From Candidatus Thalassarchaeaceae archaeon (lineage in GTDB: Archaea > Thermoplasmatota > Poseidoniia > Poseidoniales > Thalassarchaeaceae), in NCBI GenBank assembly GCA_029942125.1, contig JAPYUB010000004.1, positions 1 through 34,626 on the forward strand: a stretch of 34,626 nt of DNA, written 5' to 3'. How positions within the stretch are numbered: position 1 is the stretch's first letter; each line of letters starts with the position of its first letter. The notes under the pieces are model-generated. The model made no database searches and was not told the DNA's origin. It was given only the letters and a program-made list of their open reading frames with translations. The position numbers and the translations under genes are program-made. This document shows positions 8,076-15,398 of this stretch, piece after piece.

Positions 8076-9743
8076 ATGGTTGACCTCGACCAGCCGACAC
8101 TCACTACTTCTGTGCCGGGCAAAGAAGGTGCAAATGCACCCCGTGCTCTGATTTCTGTTTATGACAAAACAGGCGTGACCGCCTTCGCGACAGCATTGAC
8201 GGCGATGGGCTGGCAAATCCTTTCCACAGGAGGAACCGCCCGTCTTCTTCGTGAGAATGGACTTGAGGTAATCGATGTCACTGATGTGACGGGGCACCCC
8301 GAAGTATTCGATGGCAGGGTTAAGACCCTCCATCCTGCCATTCATGCAGCCATTCTTGCGCGGGGAGACAATCCAGATGACATGTCAACCCTCGATGAAC
8401 TAGGTTACCCTCGAATCGACTTGGTTGCTGTGAATCTTTACCCATTCGAGGAAGTAGCTGCTCAGGACCCACCAGTAAGCGAGGCGGATTTGATTGAAAT
8501 GATCGATATCGGTGGCCCGACATTGGTTCGTGCATCTGCCAAGTCCCATGCAGACGTCCTCATCGTAACCAACCCTGATGATTATGGCGAACTTCTAGAA
8601 ACTATTCAGGAAGCTAATGGCGATCCGGCTGCAGTAGACATCAGCGTCCGCCAAAGATTGGCACTTATCGCATATCAGCGCACGGCCGCATACGACGTTG
8701 CGCTCGCCAACACCCTCGCAAACCGCTTCGAATCTTTGGGAGATGAAGCGGAAGAAACCCTTCCCGAAAAACTCCTTGTTTCAGGTGGACATCGCAACCC
8801 ACTCCGTTACGGCGAGAATCCCCATCAACCCGCCGCCTTCTATCCAAGTCAAGGGCCTGGTGAAGCCCCGAGTGGATTGGCTGCCGCCCAACAACATGGA
8901 GGTAAGGCGCTCTCATTCAACAATTATCTCGATCTAGACGCCGCCTTACGATTCTGTCGCTCTTGCGTCGGCCCTGAATGGTCCAAATGGCCGCACTGCT
9001 GCGTCATCATCAAGCATACGAACGCCTGTGGCGTGGCACTTTCTACTGATCAGGTTGCAGCATGGGATGACGCCCTGGCCAGTGACCCAGAATCCGCTTT
9101 TGGTTGCGTTATCGCATTCAATTCACCCATTACAAAGGAGACAGCAGAACGGATTGGCCCTCACTTCGTAGAGTGCATCATCGCTCCGGGTTATGAGGGC
9201 GGTGTATTGGAAATTCTCTCCGAGAAGAAAAATAGACGCTTGCTAACCCTTGAGGGAATGACGCCCCTAGATATGCAAACCCAATTCCGTCAAATCGATG
9301 GGGGCTGGCTGGCACAGACAGAAGGCGCACCAATCATTGATTGGTCAGATGTTCAATGCGTGACCAAGGAAGAAGTCAACCCAGAACAAATCGATCTTGC
9401 TAGGTTCGGCGTCACAGTCTGCGCTCAGGTGAAGAGCAATTGTGTAATTTTCATACAACCCACCGAGACTGGATTCGCAACAGTAGGAATTGGTCCAGGA
9501 CAGACCAGTCGCGTTGAAGCGGTTCGAATTGCAGCCAGAAGGGCGGGCGTCCGCGCCCAAGGCGCGATGATGGTTTCAGACGCCTTCTTCCCATTCAGAG
9601 ATGGAATTGACACCAGTCATGAAATTGGCATCACTGCAGTCATTCAGCCTGGCGGAAGTATCCGTGATTCAGAAGTTATCGAAGCCGCCGACGAGCATGG
9701 AATGATGATGCTGTTCACAGGGACCCGTCTGTTCCGGCACTGA
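8076..9743 (+). CDS. purH: Bifunctional AICAR formyltransferase / IMP cyclohydrolase
   Basis: The 555-residue product has both PurH domains. The N-terminal IMP cyclohydrolase domain (about 20-215) carries ALISVYDKTG, LSTGGTARLL, GRVKTLHPAIHAAIL and VNLYPFEEV. The C-terminal AICAR transformylase domain has RYGENPHQPAAFY, KHTNACGVAL (usual KHTNPCG) near residue 314, SAFGCVIAFN, SNCVIF, GIGPGQTSRVEA, SDAFFPF and the terminal GTRLFRH. It carries out the last two steps of IMP synthesis, formylating AICAR with 10-formyl-tetrahydrofolate and closing the ring. Many archaea instead use PurP and PurO, so this is the bacterial-type solution. PurN, another folate-dependent purine enzyme, is 2.3 kb downstream in the same direction but not in the same operon. 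Confidence 0.97.
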   Translation: MVDLDQPTLTTSVPGKEGANAPRALISVYDKTGVTAFATALTAMGWQILSTGGTARLLRENGLEVIDVTDVTGHPEVFDGRVKTLHPAIHAAILARGDNPDDMSTLDELGYPRIDLVAVNLYPFEEVAAQDPPVSEADLIEMIDIGGPTLVRASAKSHADVLIVTNPDDYGELLETIQEANGDPAAVDISVRQRLALIAYQRTAAYDVALANTLANRFESLGDEAEETLPEKLLVSGGHRNPLRYGENPHQPAAFYPSQGPGEAPSGLAAAQQHGGKALSFNNYLDLDAALRFCRSCVGPEWSKWPHCCVIIKHTNACGVALSTDQVAAWDDALASDPESAFGCVIAFNSPITKETAERIGPHFVECIIAPGYEGGVLEILSEKKNRRLLTLEGMTPLDMQTQFRQIDGGWLAQTEGAPIIDWSDVQCVTKEEVNPEQIDLARFGVTVCAQVKSNCVIFIQPTETGFATVGIGPGQTSRVEAVRIAARRAGVRAQGAMMVSDAFFPFRDGIDTSHEIGITAVIQPGGSIRDSEVIEAADEHGMMMLFTGTRLFRH

Positions 9744-9790
9744 CCCCTTCAAATAGCCCGGACTTGGCGGCCGGTGTGGGGCATTGAACA

Positions 9791-11077
9791 ATGGACGCCA
9801 GTTTCTCAGATTTGGGCATTGACCCAGGCCTTGTTCAAACCTTAGAGAAACAAGGTATTACCGCGCCCTTCGAAGTTCAACTAGAAGCGATTCCAGATGT
9901 CATGCTTGGTCACGACATTTGCTGTCGCGCACCGACAGGCTCTGGCAAGACATTGGCATTCGGCCTTCCATTGATTTCTAGAACACCTCGGGCAGATCCT
10001 GAGTTTCCTACTGCACTCATTCTTTCACCCACCAGAGAATTGGCTGAACAAATTTGTAGTGTTTTGACTCCCCTTGCTGCAACATTTGATCTTGAAGTGA
10101 TGGCTATCTATGGTGGCGTTCCTTATGGCCGACAACGAAAGGCATTGTCTAGGGGCACCGACATCGTCGTCGCCTGCCCTGGGCGCCTCCTTGACCTCCT
10201 TGACAATGGAGCATTGAGTCTCGAGGATGTTGGCATGGTCGTTCTTGACGAAGCGGATCGAATGGCCGACATGGGATTCATGGAGCCGGTATGCGACATT
10301 CTTGACCGATGCGCCCCAAATCGCCAGACAGTTTTGTTCAGTGCAACACTTGATGATGAGGTTGGCGATTTGGTTGATAACTATCTCCACGAACCCGTGA
10401 CCATCGAGGTCGGGCCCAAAGAGGTCAGTATGGAGAGTATGGAGCATTTCTTCTGGCTCATGAAGAGTTCAATGAAACCAGGAATCGCTTCAGAAGCTAT
10501 ACGTAAATGTGGTAGAACAGTCGTGTTTTGCCGTACCCGTAGAGGTGTTGATCGCGTCGGCGATGAATTGGTCGATGAGGGCATCAGTGTGGCAACATTA
10601 CACGGCGGACTCGATCAAAGAAAACGCGACCGAGCGATGGCAAAATTCGTCGAAGGCCGTTGTATGGCCCTCATTGCAACCGATGTTGCTGCACGTGGAA
10701 TCGATGTTGAGGGGATTAATTGCATCATTCATTATGATCCACCAGAAAATGGCAAGGCGTACAAACATCGTAGTGGAAGAACTGCGAGAGCGGGTTCATC
10801 GGGCACTGTCATTTCATTTGTTCAAAATCCCCAGAGGAAGATGTGTAACGCCATTCAGAAAGAGGTCGGTATTTTTGTCAAATTCAGTCCACCCGATTTC
10901 AACAATTTACCCAAGTACGATGTACAATACATCCCACCTCCACGTCGAAAGGATAAGCCACGTAAGCCAAAGAGAGATGCGAAACGATCCCGCTTCCACA
11001 ATAAATCTAGTCGTCGTCAAGATGATCGTCGCTCAAATCGGGGATACAAACCCCGTCGTGGGTCTTCTCGCCGGTAA
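9791..11077 (+). CDS. DEAD-box ATP-dependent RNA helicase
   Basis: The 428-residue product contains the helicase motifs in order: a Q motif region (FSDLGIDPGLV...GITAPFEVQ), motif I APTGSGKT (about 48-55), Ia PTRELAEQ, Ib CPGRLLDLL (usual TPGR), motif II VLDEADRM near 152, motif III FSATL near 183, then motif V ATDVAARGIDV and motif VI HRSGRTARAG near 326. The last 50 residues are dense in Lys and Arg and should bind RNA. Such enzymes unwind short RNA duplexes in ribosome assembly, decay or cold adaptation. The gene stands alone, 47 bases after purH, and converges on the ACT-domain gene. Confidence 0.95.
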   Translation: MDASFSDLGIDPGLVQTLEKQGITAPFEVQLEAIPDVMLGHDICCRAPTGSGKTLAFGLPLISRTPRADPEFPTALILSPTRELAEQICSVLTPLAATFDLEVMAIYGGVPYGRQRKALSRGTDIVVACPGRLLDLLDNGALSLEDVGMVVLDEADRMADMGFMEPVCDILDRCAPNRQTVLFSATLDDEVGDLVDNYLHEPVTIEVGPKEVSMESMEHFFWLMKSSMKPGIASEAIRKCGRTVVFCRTRRGVDRVGDELVDEGISVATLHGGLDQRKRDRAMAKFVEGRCMALIATDVAARGIDVEGINCIIHYDPPENGKAYKHRSGRTARAGSSGTVISFVQNPQRKMCNAIQKEVGIFVKFSPPDFNNLPKYDVQYIPPPRRKDKPRKPKRDAKRSRFHNKSSRRQDDRRSNRGYKPRRGSSRR

Positions 11078-11080
11078 TAT

Positions 11081-11097
11081 CCACAATCAACTTGTGG
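11081..11097. terminator. Short hairpin at the junction of two convergent genes
   Basis: CCACAA and TTGTGG form a perfect 6-bp stem with a 5-base loop exactly between and across the stops of the helicase (ending 11077) and the minus-strand ACT gene (ending 11087). It could stop transcription from either side. There is no run of T on the plus side, so the role is inferred from position. Confidence 0.4.
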
Positions 11098-11431
11098 AAA
11101 ATCCGATGTGTACTTCTTGACCATCGGTTTTCATGATGTAAAGAGATGTGAGATTCACTCCATTTTCTGCAAGTCCTCGGGCGAAGTCACCGAGGGCGCC
11201 GGGCTGATCCTGCAAAACAACAGTTTGTAATTTTCTGGTTGAGTATGTGATGCCGATTGCATCCAACACCGCCGCTGTTCCCTCCGAATCATCTGTGACG
11301 AGTGCAGCCGCAGCAGACGAACTGGCAATGCCTGCACCCGCGACGATGTTAATTCCCGCCTCACCGATTGCTTCGCAGCATTCAGCAAGTGTTCCGGGGC
11401 GGTCTTCCAATGCGATTAGAAATTCGTTCAT
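11087..11431 (-). CDS. Two-ACT-domain protein
   Basis: The 114-residue product is made of two ACT-like units. The first begins NEFLIALEDRPGTLAECCEA (residues 2-21) and continues GEAGINIVAG. The second begins QTVVLQDQPGALGDFARG (from about residue 70) and continues ENGVNLTSLYI. The D-x-P-G-[TA]-L turn is the hallmark of ACT domains, which bind amino acids or other small ligands at dimer interfaces and regulate metabolic enzymes. No catalytic domain is attached, so it is a stand-alone sensor or a regulatory subunit. Start 11431 is chosen because the ACT strand follows directly; an ATG six codons upstream is possible. The ligand is unknown. Confidence 0.8.
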   Translation of the reverse strand: MNEFLIALEDRPGTLAECCEAIGEAGINIVAGAGIASSSAAAALVTDDSEGTAAVLDAIGITYSTRKLQTVVLQDQPGALGDFARGLAENGVNLTSLYIMKTDGQEVHIGFSTS

Positions 11432-11484
11432 GAATCGCCGACCGAGCAATTTGATTTCAAATTACCGAATCAGCCAAAACGGGG

Positions 11485-11973
11485 TTATTTCCGCGTTTCC
11501 ACTTTGGTATACAGCCACCAAACACCGATGCACCCAACAAGAATTATTGTGGCTGCACCGTATCCAGGGTCTGCCCCATTCCACGAGGAAGGATCAGCCA
11601 TCATTCCATCGCCCCGAGTTGAAACATACCAAACAAAAGTGGCTGAGGACATGGTCATCACGGCAATCATCCCCATGATTCCATTTTTCGCATGCTGTGG
11701 CACAGTCTTTCCAGTCGCATAATATTCAAACATCGCTGGACCAAAATATCGATTTGTCAAAGTCCACCTAAACATACTTTCACTGGAACATGAAAAGAGA
11801 AATGCTGCAGGAACCGCCCATGAAACGGTGGGCCAACCAGGAATCCAAATTCCAACTATTGCGAATACAACGAAAAGCAATCCAATTGCGATGTACAAAC
11901 GACTCTTGGCTGAACTGCTTGCAACGCAATACCGTTCGACGATGTCATCAATCGTCTCAAGCCGCTCACCCAT
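11485..11973 (-). CDS. DUF454 (YbaN-like) inner-membrane protein
   Basis: The 162-residue product matches DUF454 (COG2832). Its first helix YIAIGLLFVVFAIVGIWIPG is followed by the family's proline turn GWPTVSWAVPAAFLF, then SSESMFRWTLTNRYFGPAMFEYY and a KTVPQHAKNGIMGMI stretch. These correspond to the usual GIFLPLLPTTPFLL, SSERFHNWLLNHRLLGPYI and KAK segments. Two more hydrophobic segments follow (about 98-118 and 137-157). The function of the family is unknown. The ATG at 11973 is preferred over an extension to 12051, which would add 26 residues unlike the family and reach into the divergent promoter region of purN. Confidence 0.75.
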   Translation of the reverse strand: MGERLETIDDIVERYCVASSSAKSRLYIAIGLLFVVFAIVGIWIPGWPTVSWAVPAAFLFSCSSESMFRWTLTNRYFGPAMFEYYATGKTVPQHAKNGIMGMIAVMTMSSATFVWYVSTRGDGMMADPSSWNGADPGYGAATIILVGCIGVWWLYTKVETRK

Positions 11974-12063
11974 GATTGGTCCCCCAATATCATGCCTATC
12001 ACCCTTCGTGTGTGCGTGCCAAGGCTCTTGAGTTGGTACTATTTGGCCCAACCAGTGAGTGGG

Positions 12064-12684
12064 ATGGAAGCAATGCGCGTTGCGACGGCAGAAGCCCCCC
12101 TTCGTCTTGCAGTATTCATTTCGGGGTCCGGGTCAGGGATGCAGGCCCTACTCTATCATCAGGAATCCAAACCATGTTTACATGAAACTACACTTGTGGT
12201 CTCAAACATTGCAGGAGTCGCTGGTTTGGACAAAGCTGAAGCCCACAATGTCAACACAGTCACAATCGAATTGGATCGGTCAATCACAGATCGTAACGAA
12301 CGTCGTGAAGCCCATGAAAGAGACATTATGGCAGCCATGGAAGAACATGGAATTGAAGCAGTCATTCTATCTGGATATATGCGAATATTGTCTTCTTTAT
12401 TCGTCCGTGCATGGAAAGGACGATTACTCAACATCCATCCTTCTCTTTTGCCAAAATATCCGGGCGCCCATGCACATAGGGATGCCTTAGCAGATGGCGC
12501 TACTGTGACGGGTTGTACCGTTCATTTGGTTGATGAGGGTGTAGACTCAGGCCCAATCTTGGCCCAACGAGAGATTGAGATTTTACCTGACGACGATGAG
12601 GATAGTTTGTCAGAACGTGTCAAGGCACTCGAACACAAATTGTATCCAGAAGTCATCGATGACTTCTCTGCAGGCCTCTTGTGA
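12064..12684 (+). CDS. purN: Phosphoribosylglycinamide formyltransferase (GART)
   Basis: The 206-residue product has the PurN fold: LAVFISGSGSGMQALL (usual GSGSNLQA), LSGYMRILS, then the catalytic NIHPSLLPKYPGAHAH with the Asn and His of the active site, GCTVHLVDEGVDSGPI with the catalytic Asp, and LAQREIEI. It transfers a formyl group from 10-formyl-tetrahydrofolate to GAR in purine synthesis. The open frame reaches back to 11992, but the ATG at 12064 fits family length and follows GAGTGGG. A further ATG at 12073 is possible. The gene is divergent from the DUF454 gene. It ends before a long AT-rich gap. Confidence 0.95.
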   Translation: MEAMRVATAEAPLRLAVFISGSGSGMQALLYHQESKPCLHETTLVVSNIAGVAGLDKAEAHNVNTVTIELDRSITDRNERREAHERDIMAAMEEHGIEAVILSGYMRILSSLFVRAWKGRLLNIHPSLLPKYPGAHAHRDALADGATVTGCTVHLVDEGVDSGPILAQREIEILPDDDEDSLSERVKALEHKLYPEVIDDFSAGLL

Positions 12685-12880
12685 GTTCTCAGACCGTACT
12701 TATAGGTTAATTTGACCATATGCATTAGCTCAAATCAAGTGTATTTACTTGAATAAGAGCGATCGCAGGACCCCTCTCTCTCACCCCGCTCTCTTCATGT
12801 ATATTTTTCACATACAAGCATTTTGAAGAAGAAACCTAAACCACCCATAAAACGTATTAATTAGTTTTTTTTCAGTCTTT

Positions 12881-12894
12881 TTCAATTAATTGAA
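12881..12894. promoter_or_regulatory. 14-bp palindrome, TTCAATTAATTGAA
   Basis: TTCAATTAATTGAA is identical to its reverse complement. It shares the AATTAATT core with the palindrome at 13048 and lies 167 bp upstream of it, in front of a gene for a ribbon-helix-helix protein, a class that binds short palindromic operators as dimers. An operator role is inference; AT-rich palindromes also arise by chance in such sequence. Confidence 0.35.
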
Positions 12895-13047
12895 CACATT
12901 CCACATTCAATGTAGTTGATAATTATCTGTAAGGACCAACAGCTCTGTCAAAACCCCCGTGACGATCACAGTCCCCTCCCTAAAACCAAACAACCCCTCT
13001 GTTATTCTAACTAATATTGCAATTAATACCAAATACAAAGATTTTTG

Positions 13048-13061
13048 ATGAATTAATTCAT
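13048..13061. promoter_or_regulatory. 14-bp palindrome at the expected TATA position of the 13087 gene
   Basis: ATGAATTAATTCAT is a perfect palindrome ending 26 bases before the start codon at 13087. A leaderless archaeal transcript starting at that codon would have its TATA box here, so a dimer bound at this site would block TBP. The second AATTAATT palindrome at 12881 supports a shared recognition core. Confidence 0.4.
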
Positions 13062-13086
13062 TAACCCCTACACACCCGAGAACCAC

Positions 13087-14043
13087 ATGGAGGCCACTGT
13101 CACACTCCCTTCACAACTCGTTGAGCGGCTAATGAGCAGTGCAAATGAACTGGACCTTTCAATCAGCCAATATTGTCAATTAATTCTCGAAAATTATCTA
13201 CAGGATGAAGATAACATCGTAGCAGCGGACCCTTCCATATTAGACCCTTTGAAATTAACCAATCTAGACGAAAGCAGGCTGAATTCGACCATTATCGGCA
13301 ACCCACTCGAGGGTGGTGCAGTATCAGGGCACATCAATCGTATGTTGCCTTTGAAGTATGGGTGCAGAATGCTTTGGTCCCTGTTAGATGAACAAGGTAC
13401 AGGGCCGACTATACACGATTTCCGTTCAGCAATTAGGGCTAGTGTGGACCCCATCCGAACACTATTGAAACAATTTGACGAACACCAAGGCCGTGAAAGG
13501 GGATCGAGAACCCATTCTTCCTTCCCGAACGGCGAACGCGCAGCAACAAACCGATTCTTGAATCACTACATGATTCGCAGAGCTCGTGCTGGAGAAACCA
13601 ACCCATCTGGTGCATTGTATGATTTCGGATTGATTGGTGTGGATGATTCCGGCCGGGTACAATTTACTGATTCAGGAAAAAGATTCACCAGGGAACCAAA
13701 TCCCATCATCGACGAATCACTCGAGGGGGGCCCTTCTTTGTCCCCAACAGAACGAGCACTAATCGTATCCCAAGTTCGAAACAACATGGGTAATGAATGG
13801 ATGTACATGCGGCACATTATTGACGGTATCCATATCGGATCCAACACCCCTTCGTCATTGCTTTCCCGCATACAGCGAAGGTATGGCCCAGGGACCAAAT
13901 CGAACTGGAGTGAATCAGTCATCCCCCACATGAGGAGTGGTGTGCTGGGTAGGATGCAGGCCCTGGGTTTCATCGAGAGAATTTTCACCGCAAATCGGGT
14001 TGAATACACCATTACCCCGGCCGCAATCCACATCCTAGATTGA
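13087..14043 (+). CDS. Putative DNA-binding regulator: ribbon-helix-helix N terminus plus winged-helix-like segments
   Basis: The 318-residue product begins with a CopG/Arc-like ribbon-helix-helix pattern: a strand ATVTLPSQLVERL, a turn and helix ANELDLSISQYCQLILENYL (about residues 3-38). Two later stretches look like winged helices. The first, about 85-195, ends ALYDFGLIGVDDSGRVQFTD. The second, about 217-318, ends MQALGFIERIF...EYTITPAAIHIL; both have the hydrophobic helix, wing strand and ThrxxGly/Ala pattern. I know no named family with this layout. It lies at the head of the block that leads into the archaellum genes, 59 bases before the next gene, and has no clear Shine-Dalgarno site. 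A regulatory role for itself and the block is inferred from domains and position. Confidence 0.6.
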   Translation: MEATVTLPSQLVERLMSSANELDLSISQYCQLILENYLQDEDNIVAADPSILDPLKLTNLDESRLNSTIIGNPLEGGAVSGHINRMLPLKYGCRMLWSLLDEQGTGPTIHDFRSAIRASVDPIRTLLKQFDEHQGRERGSRTHSSFPNGERAATNRFLNHYMIRRARAGETNPSGALYDFGLIGVDDSGRVQFTDSGKRFTREPNPIIDESLEGGPSLSPTERALIVSQVRNNMGNEWMYMRHIIDGIHIGSNTPSSLLSRIQRRYGPGTKSNWSESVIPHMRSGVLGRMQALGFIERIFTANRVEYTITPAAIHILD

Positions 14044-14073
14044 AGTGCGATCTGTAGAGATTATTGCAATGAA

Positions 14074-14080
14074 TCATAAA
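14074..14080 (+). promoter_or_regulatory. Possible TATA-like box for the 14103 gene
   Basis: TCATAAA is centred about 26 bases before the ATG at 14103, the spacing expected if the transcript starts at or next to the start codon. No Shine-Dalgarno site precedes that codon, which fits a leaderless message. Evidence is position and composition only. Confidence 0.35.
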
Positions 14081-14084
14081 CTGT

Positions 14085-14107
14085 GGCATATCTCTAAGAG
14101 ATATGCC
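14085..14107. promoter_or_regulatory. Perfect 23-bp inverted repeat spanning a start codon
   Basis: The arms GGCATATCTCT (14085-14095) and AGAGATATGCC (14097-14107) are exact reverse complements around a single central A. The start codon ATG at 14103-14105 lies inside the right arm. A protein dimer bound here would cover the likely transcription start, and the site sits just downstream of a possible TATA box, a classic repressor position in archaea. The neighbouring regulator gene at 13087 is the obvious candidate binder. If transcription starts further upstream, the RNA hairpin would hide the start codon instead. Confidence 0.6.
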
Positions 14108-14945
14108 TTGGGCAGCATATGCGTTTTTCAGCATTTTAGCAGCCATGTTTGTTTACGGTGTATTTCGAATCCTTAACGGCGAAGAGAATCCCGCCCACAC
14201 AACTCGTCTTGGCAATGTACGGGCAACCCCCGTCGAGGTATCCGAACCTAGGCCCAACCGATTTGCTTTGGAAGAAGATATGGAACGACTACCAACACCA
14301 ACAGTCGCTACCGATTCTGAGAAAGCACAATCTGATGCCACACCTGAGGATGAGGGCGTTGAAGAGTCAATTGAAGCTGAGTATGCAGAGGCTGAAGAAC
14401 CAGCATCATCCGGCGATTTACTAGATTCGTCAGAAGCACTTCTTGCTGAAATCGGCGCAGAGTGGGACACAAATCCCAGAAAGAAACCCGATTCAACCAA
14501 ACTCAATGTCGAAACCGGAGAAGAGGTTTCAAATCCAGATCTATCAGACTTCCATAACCGCCTTGAAAGAGAAGGGGCACAATCTGGCCAAGTACAAGTC
14601 AGTCTAATTTGGGACAATAAAAACGATCTCGATCTCAGCGTAATTTGCCCATCTGGTGAGCGGATATCGTTTGATCACAAATTGTCAACATGTGGCGGGC
14701 AATTGGATGTCGACATGAATGAATCACCCACAAGCGAACAACCGGTTGAGAACATTTTCTGGCCCTTAGGAGCAGCCCCCAAGGGCGAATACAAGGTTTT
14801 AATTGAGCATTTTGAACAACACGCTGAAGAAGATCTCACCCCTTACAGGGTTCTGGTGGATGATAGTAACGGCCCCAAAGAGTACCGGGGTGAAATTACT
14901 AATGACGAACCACCCCGTTTGGTGTGTGTGTTTACAGTTGAGTAG
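14103..14945 (+). CDS. Membrane-anchored protein with C-terminal DUF2135/YfaP-like domain
   Basis: The 280-residue product starts with one hydrophobic helix (AYAFFSILAAMFVYGVF, about residues 4-22) followed by Arg. A long acidic, low-complexity linker follows (about 55-110, rich in Glu, Ala and Ser). The C-terminal domain from about 161 begins VQVSLIWDNKNDLDLSVI and continues CPSGERI, GGQLDVDMNE, VENIFWP and GEYKVLI. The W-D-x-x-x-D-L-D-L core, the GG-x-LD-x-D strand and the G-x-Y-x-V strand match the DUF2135/YfaP beta-sandwich. Two copies of the same domain occur in the 15399 gene. No charged residues precede the helix and Arg follows it, so the positive-inside rule puts the C-terminal part in the cytoplasm. 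Partners and function are unknown. Confidence 0.65.
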   Translation: MPWAAYAFFSILAAMFVYGVFRILNGEENPAHTTRLGNVRATPVEVSEPRPNRFALEEDMERLPTPTVATDSEKAQSDATPEDEGVEESIEAEYAEAEEPASSGDLLDSSEALLAEIGAEWDTNPRKKPDSTKLNVETGEEVSNPDLSDFHNRLEREGAQSGQVQVSLIWDNKNDLDLSVICPSGERISFDHKLSTCGGQLDVDMNESPTSEQPVENIFWPLGAAPKGEYKVLIEHFEQHAEEDLTPYRVLVDDSNGPKEYRGEITNDEPPRLVCVFTVE

Positions 14946-14956
14946 GGGGAAATCAG

Positions 14957-15394
14957 ATGCGCCTTTCAAGAAAATCGCGGAAATTCCAACGGCGTATCAA
15001 TCGTAGTAAGACTATTGATTCACTCCAAATGATTGCTAATGAGGTACAGGTTGAATATGATAGCCGAGAAATAACTCATAATGAAGCAATGATATTGGGT
15101 AATCAGCTCCAACTTAGGGCGGAACAAATTGACAACAGCCAACTTGTCTATGCAATTTCAGATCGAGATACCTATCGGCGTCTCATCGAAGTATATCTCG
15201 ACGATGGGATTTTAACAAGGACTGAACAAATTCTTCTTTGGGATGAACGTAGGAAATTAGGCATATCCGAAGATTCCCATGATGCACTTCTATTATCACT
15301 GGTTGCACGATATCAAAAGCAAGGCCGTTCCATTCACATTCATTTAATGCCAAACCCACCTGAGATTGAAGAAGAAGAACAACCAGAGGAGTGA
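14957..15394 (+). CDS. Small all-helical protein, weakly TerB-like
   Basis: The 145-residue product has a strongly basic N terminus (MRLSRKSRKFQRRINRSK) and an acidic C terminus (EIEEEEQPEE), with predicted helices between. The stretch IEVYLDDGILTRTEQILLWD (about residues 75-94) followed by ERRKLGIS resembles the helix-turn pattern with DG-x-L-x-x-x-E seen in TerB-like and related helical domains. An earlier stretch, YDSREITHNEAMILG, has a similar shape. A purine-rich site AGGGGGAAA precedes the ATG, just after the stop of the previous gene. The next gene starts five bases after its stop. The basic head may bind membrane or nucleic acid. The function is unknown. Confidence 0.6.
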   Translation: MRLSRKSRKFQRRINRSKTIDSLQMIANEVQVEYDSREITHNEAMILGNQLQLRAEQIDNSQLVYAISDRDTYRRLIEVYLDDGILTRTEQILLWDERRKLGISEDSHDALLLSLVARYQKQGRSIHIHLMPNPPEIEEEEQPEE

Positions 15395-15398
15395 TTCG

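Larger units (their letters stand above)
12685..13086. other. 402-bp AT-rich intergenic region with two related palindromes
   Basis: No plausible gene lies here on either strand. The sequence is clearly richer in A and T than its flanks. It holds a small inverted repeat TCAAGT/ACTTGA (12735-12752), a run of eight T in a pyrimidine-rich stretch near 12865-12882 that could end purN transcription, and two 14-bp palindromes built on AATTAATT, annotated separately. It divides the housekeeping block from the archaellum-linked block. Confidence 0.7.

Noticed and set aside
10509-11120. 203-codon plus-strand open frame overlapping the helicase 3' half
   Set aside because: It is in another frame of the DEAD-box gene, whose motifs V and VI are intact in this region. 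A frameshift is not needed.
12685-13086. RNA gene or replication origin in the AT-rich gap
   Set aside because: I could not fold a tRNA-like or other known RNA shape by eye, and there are no clustered origin-type repeats or a cdc6 gene nearby.
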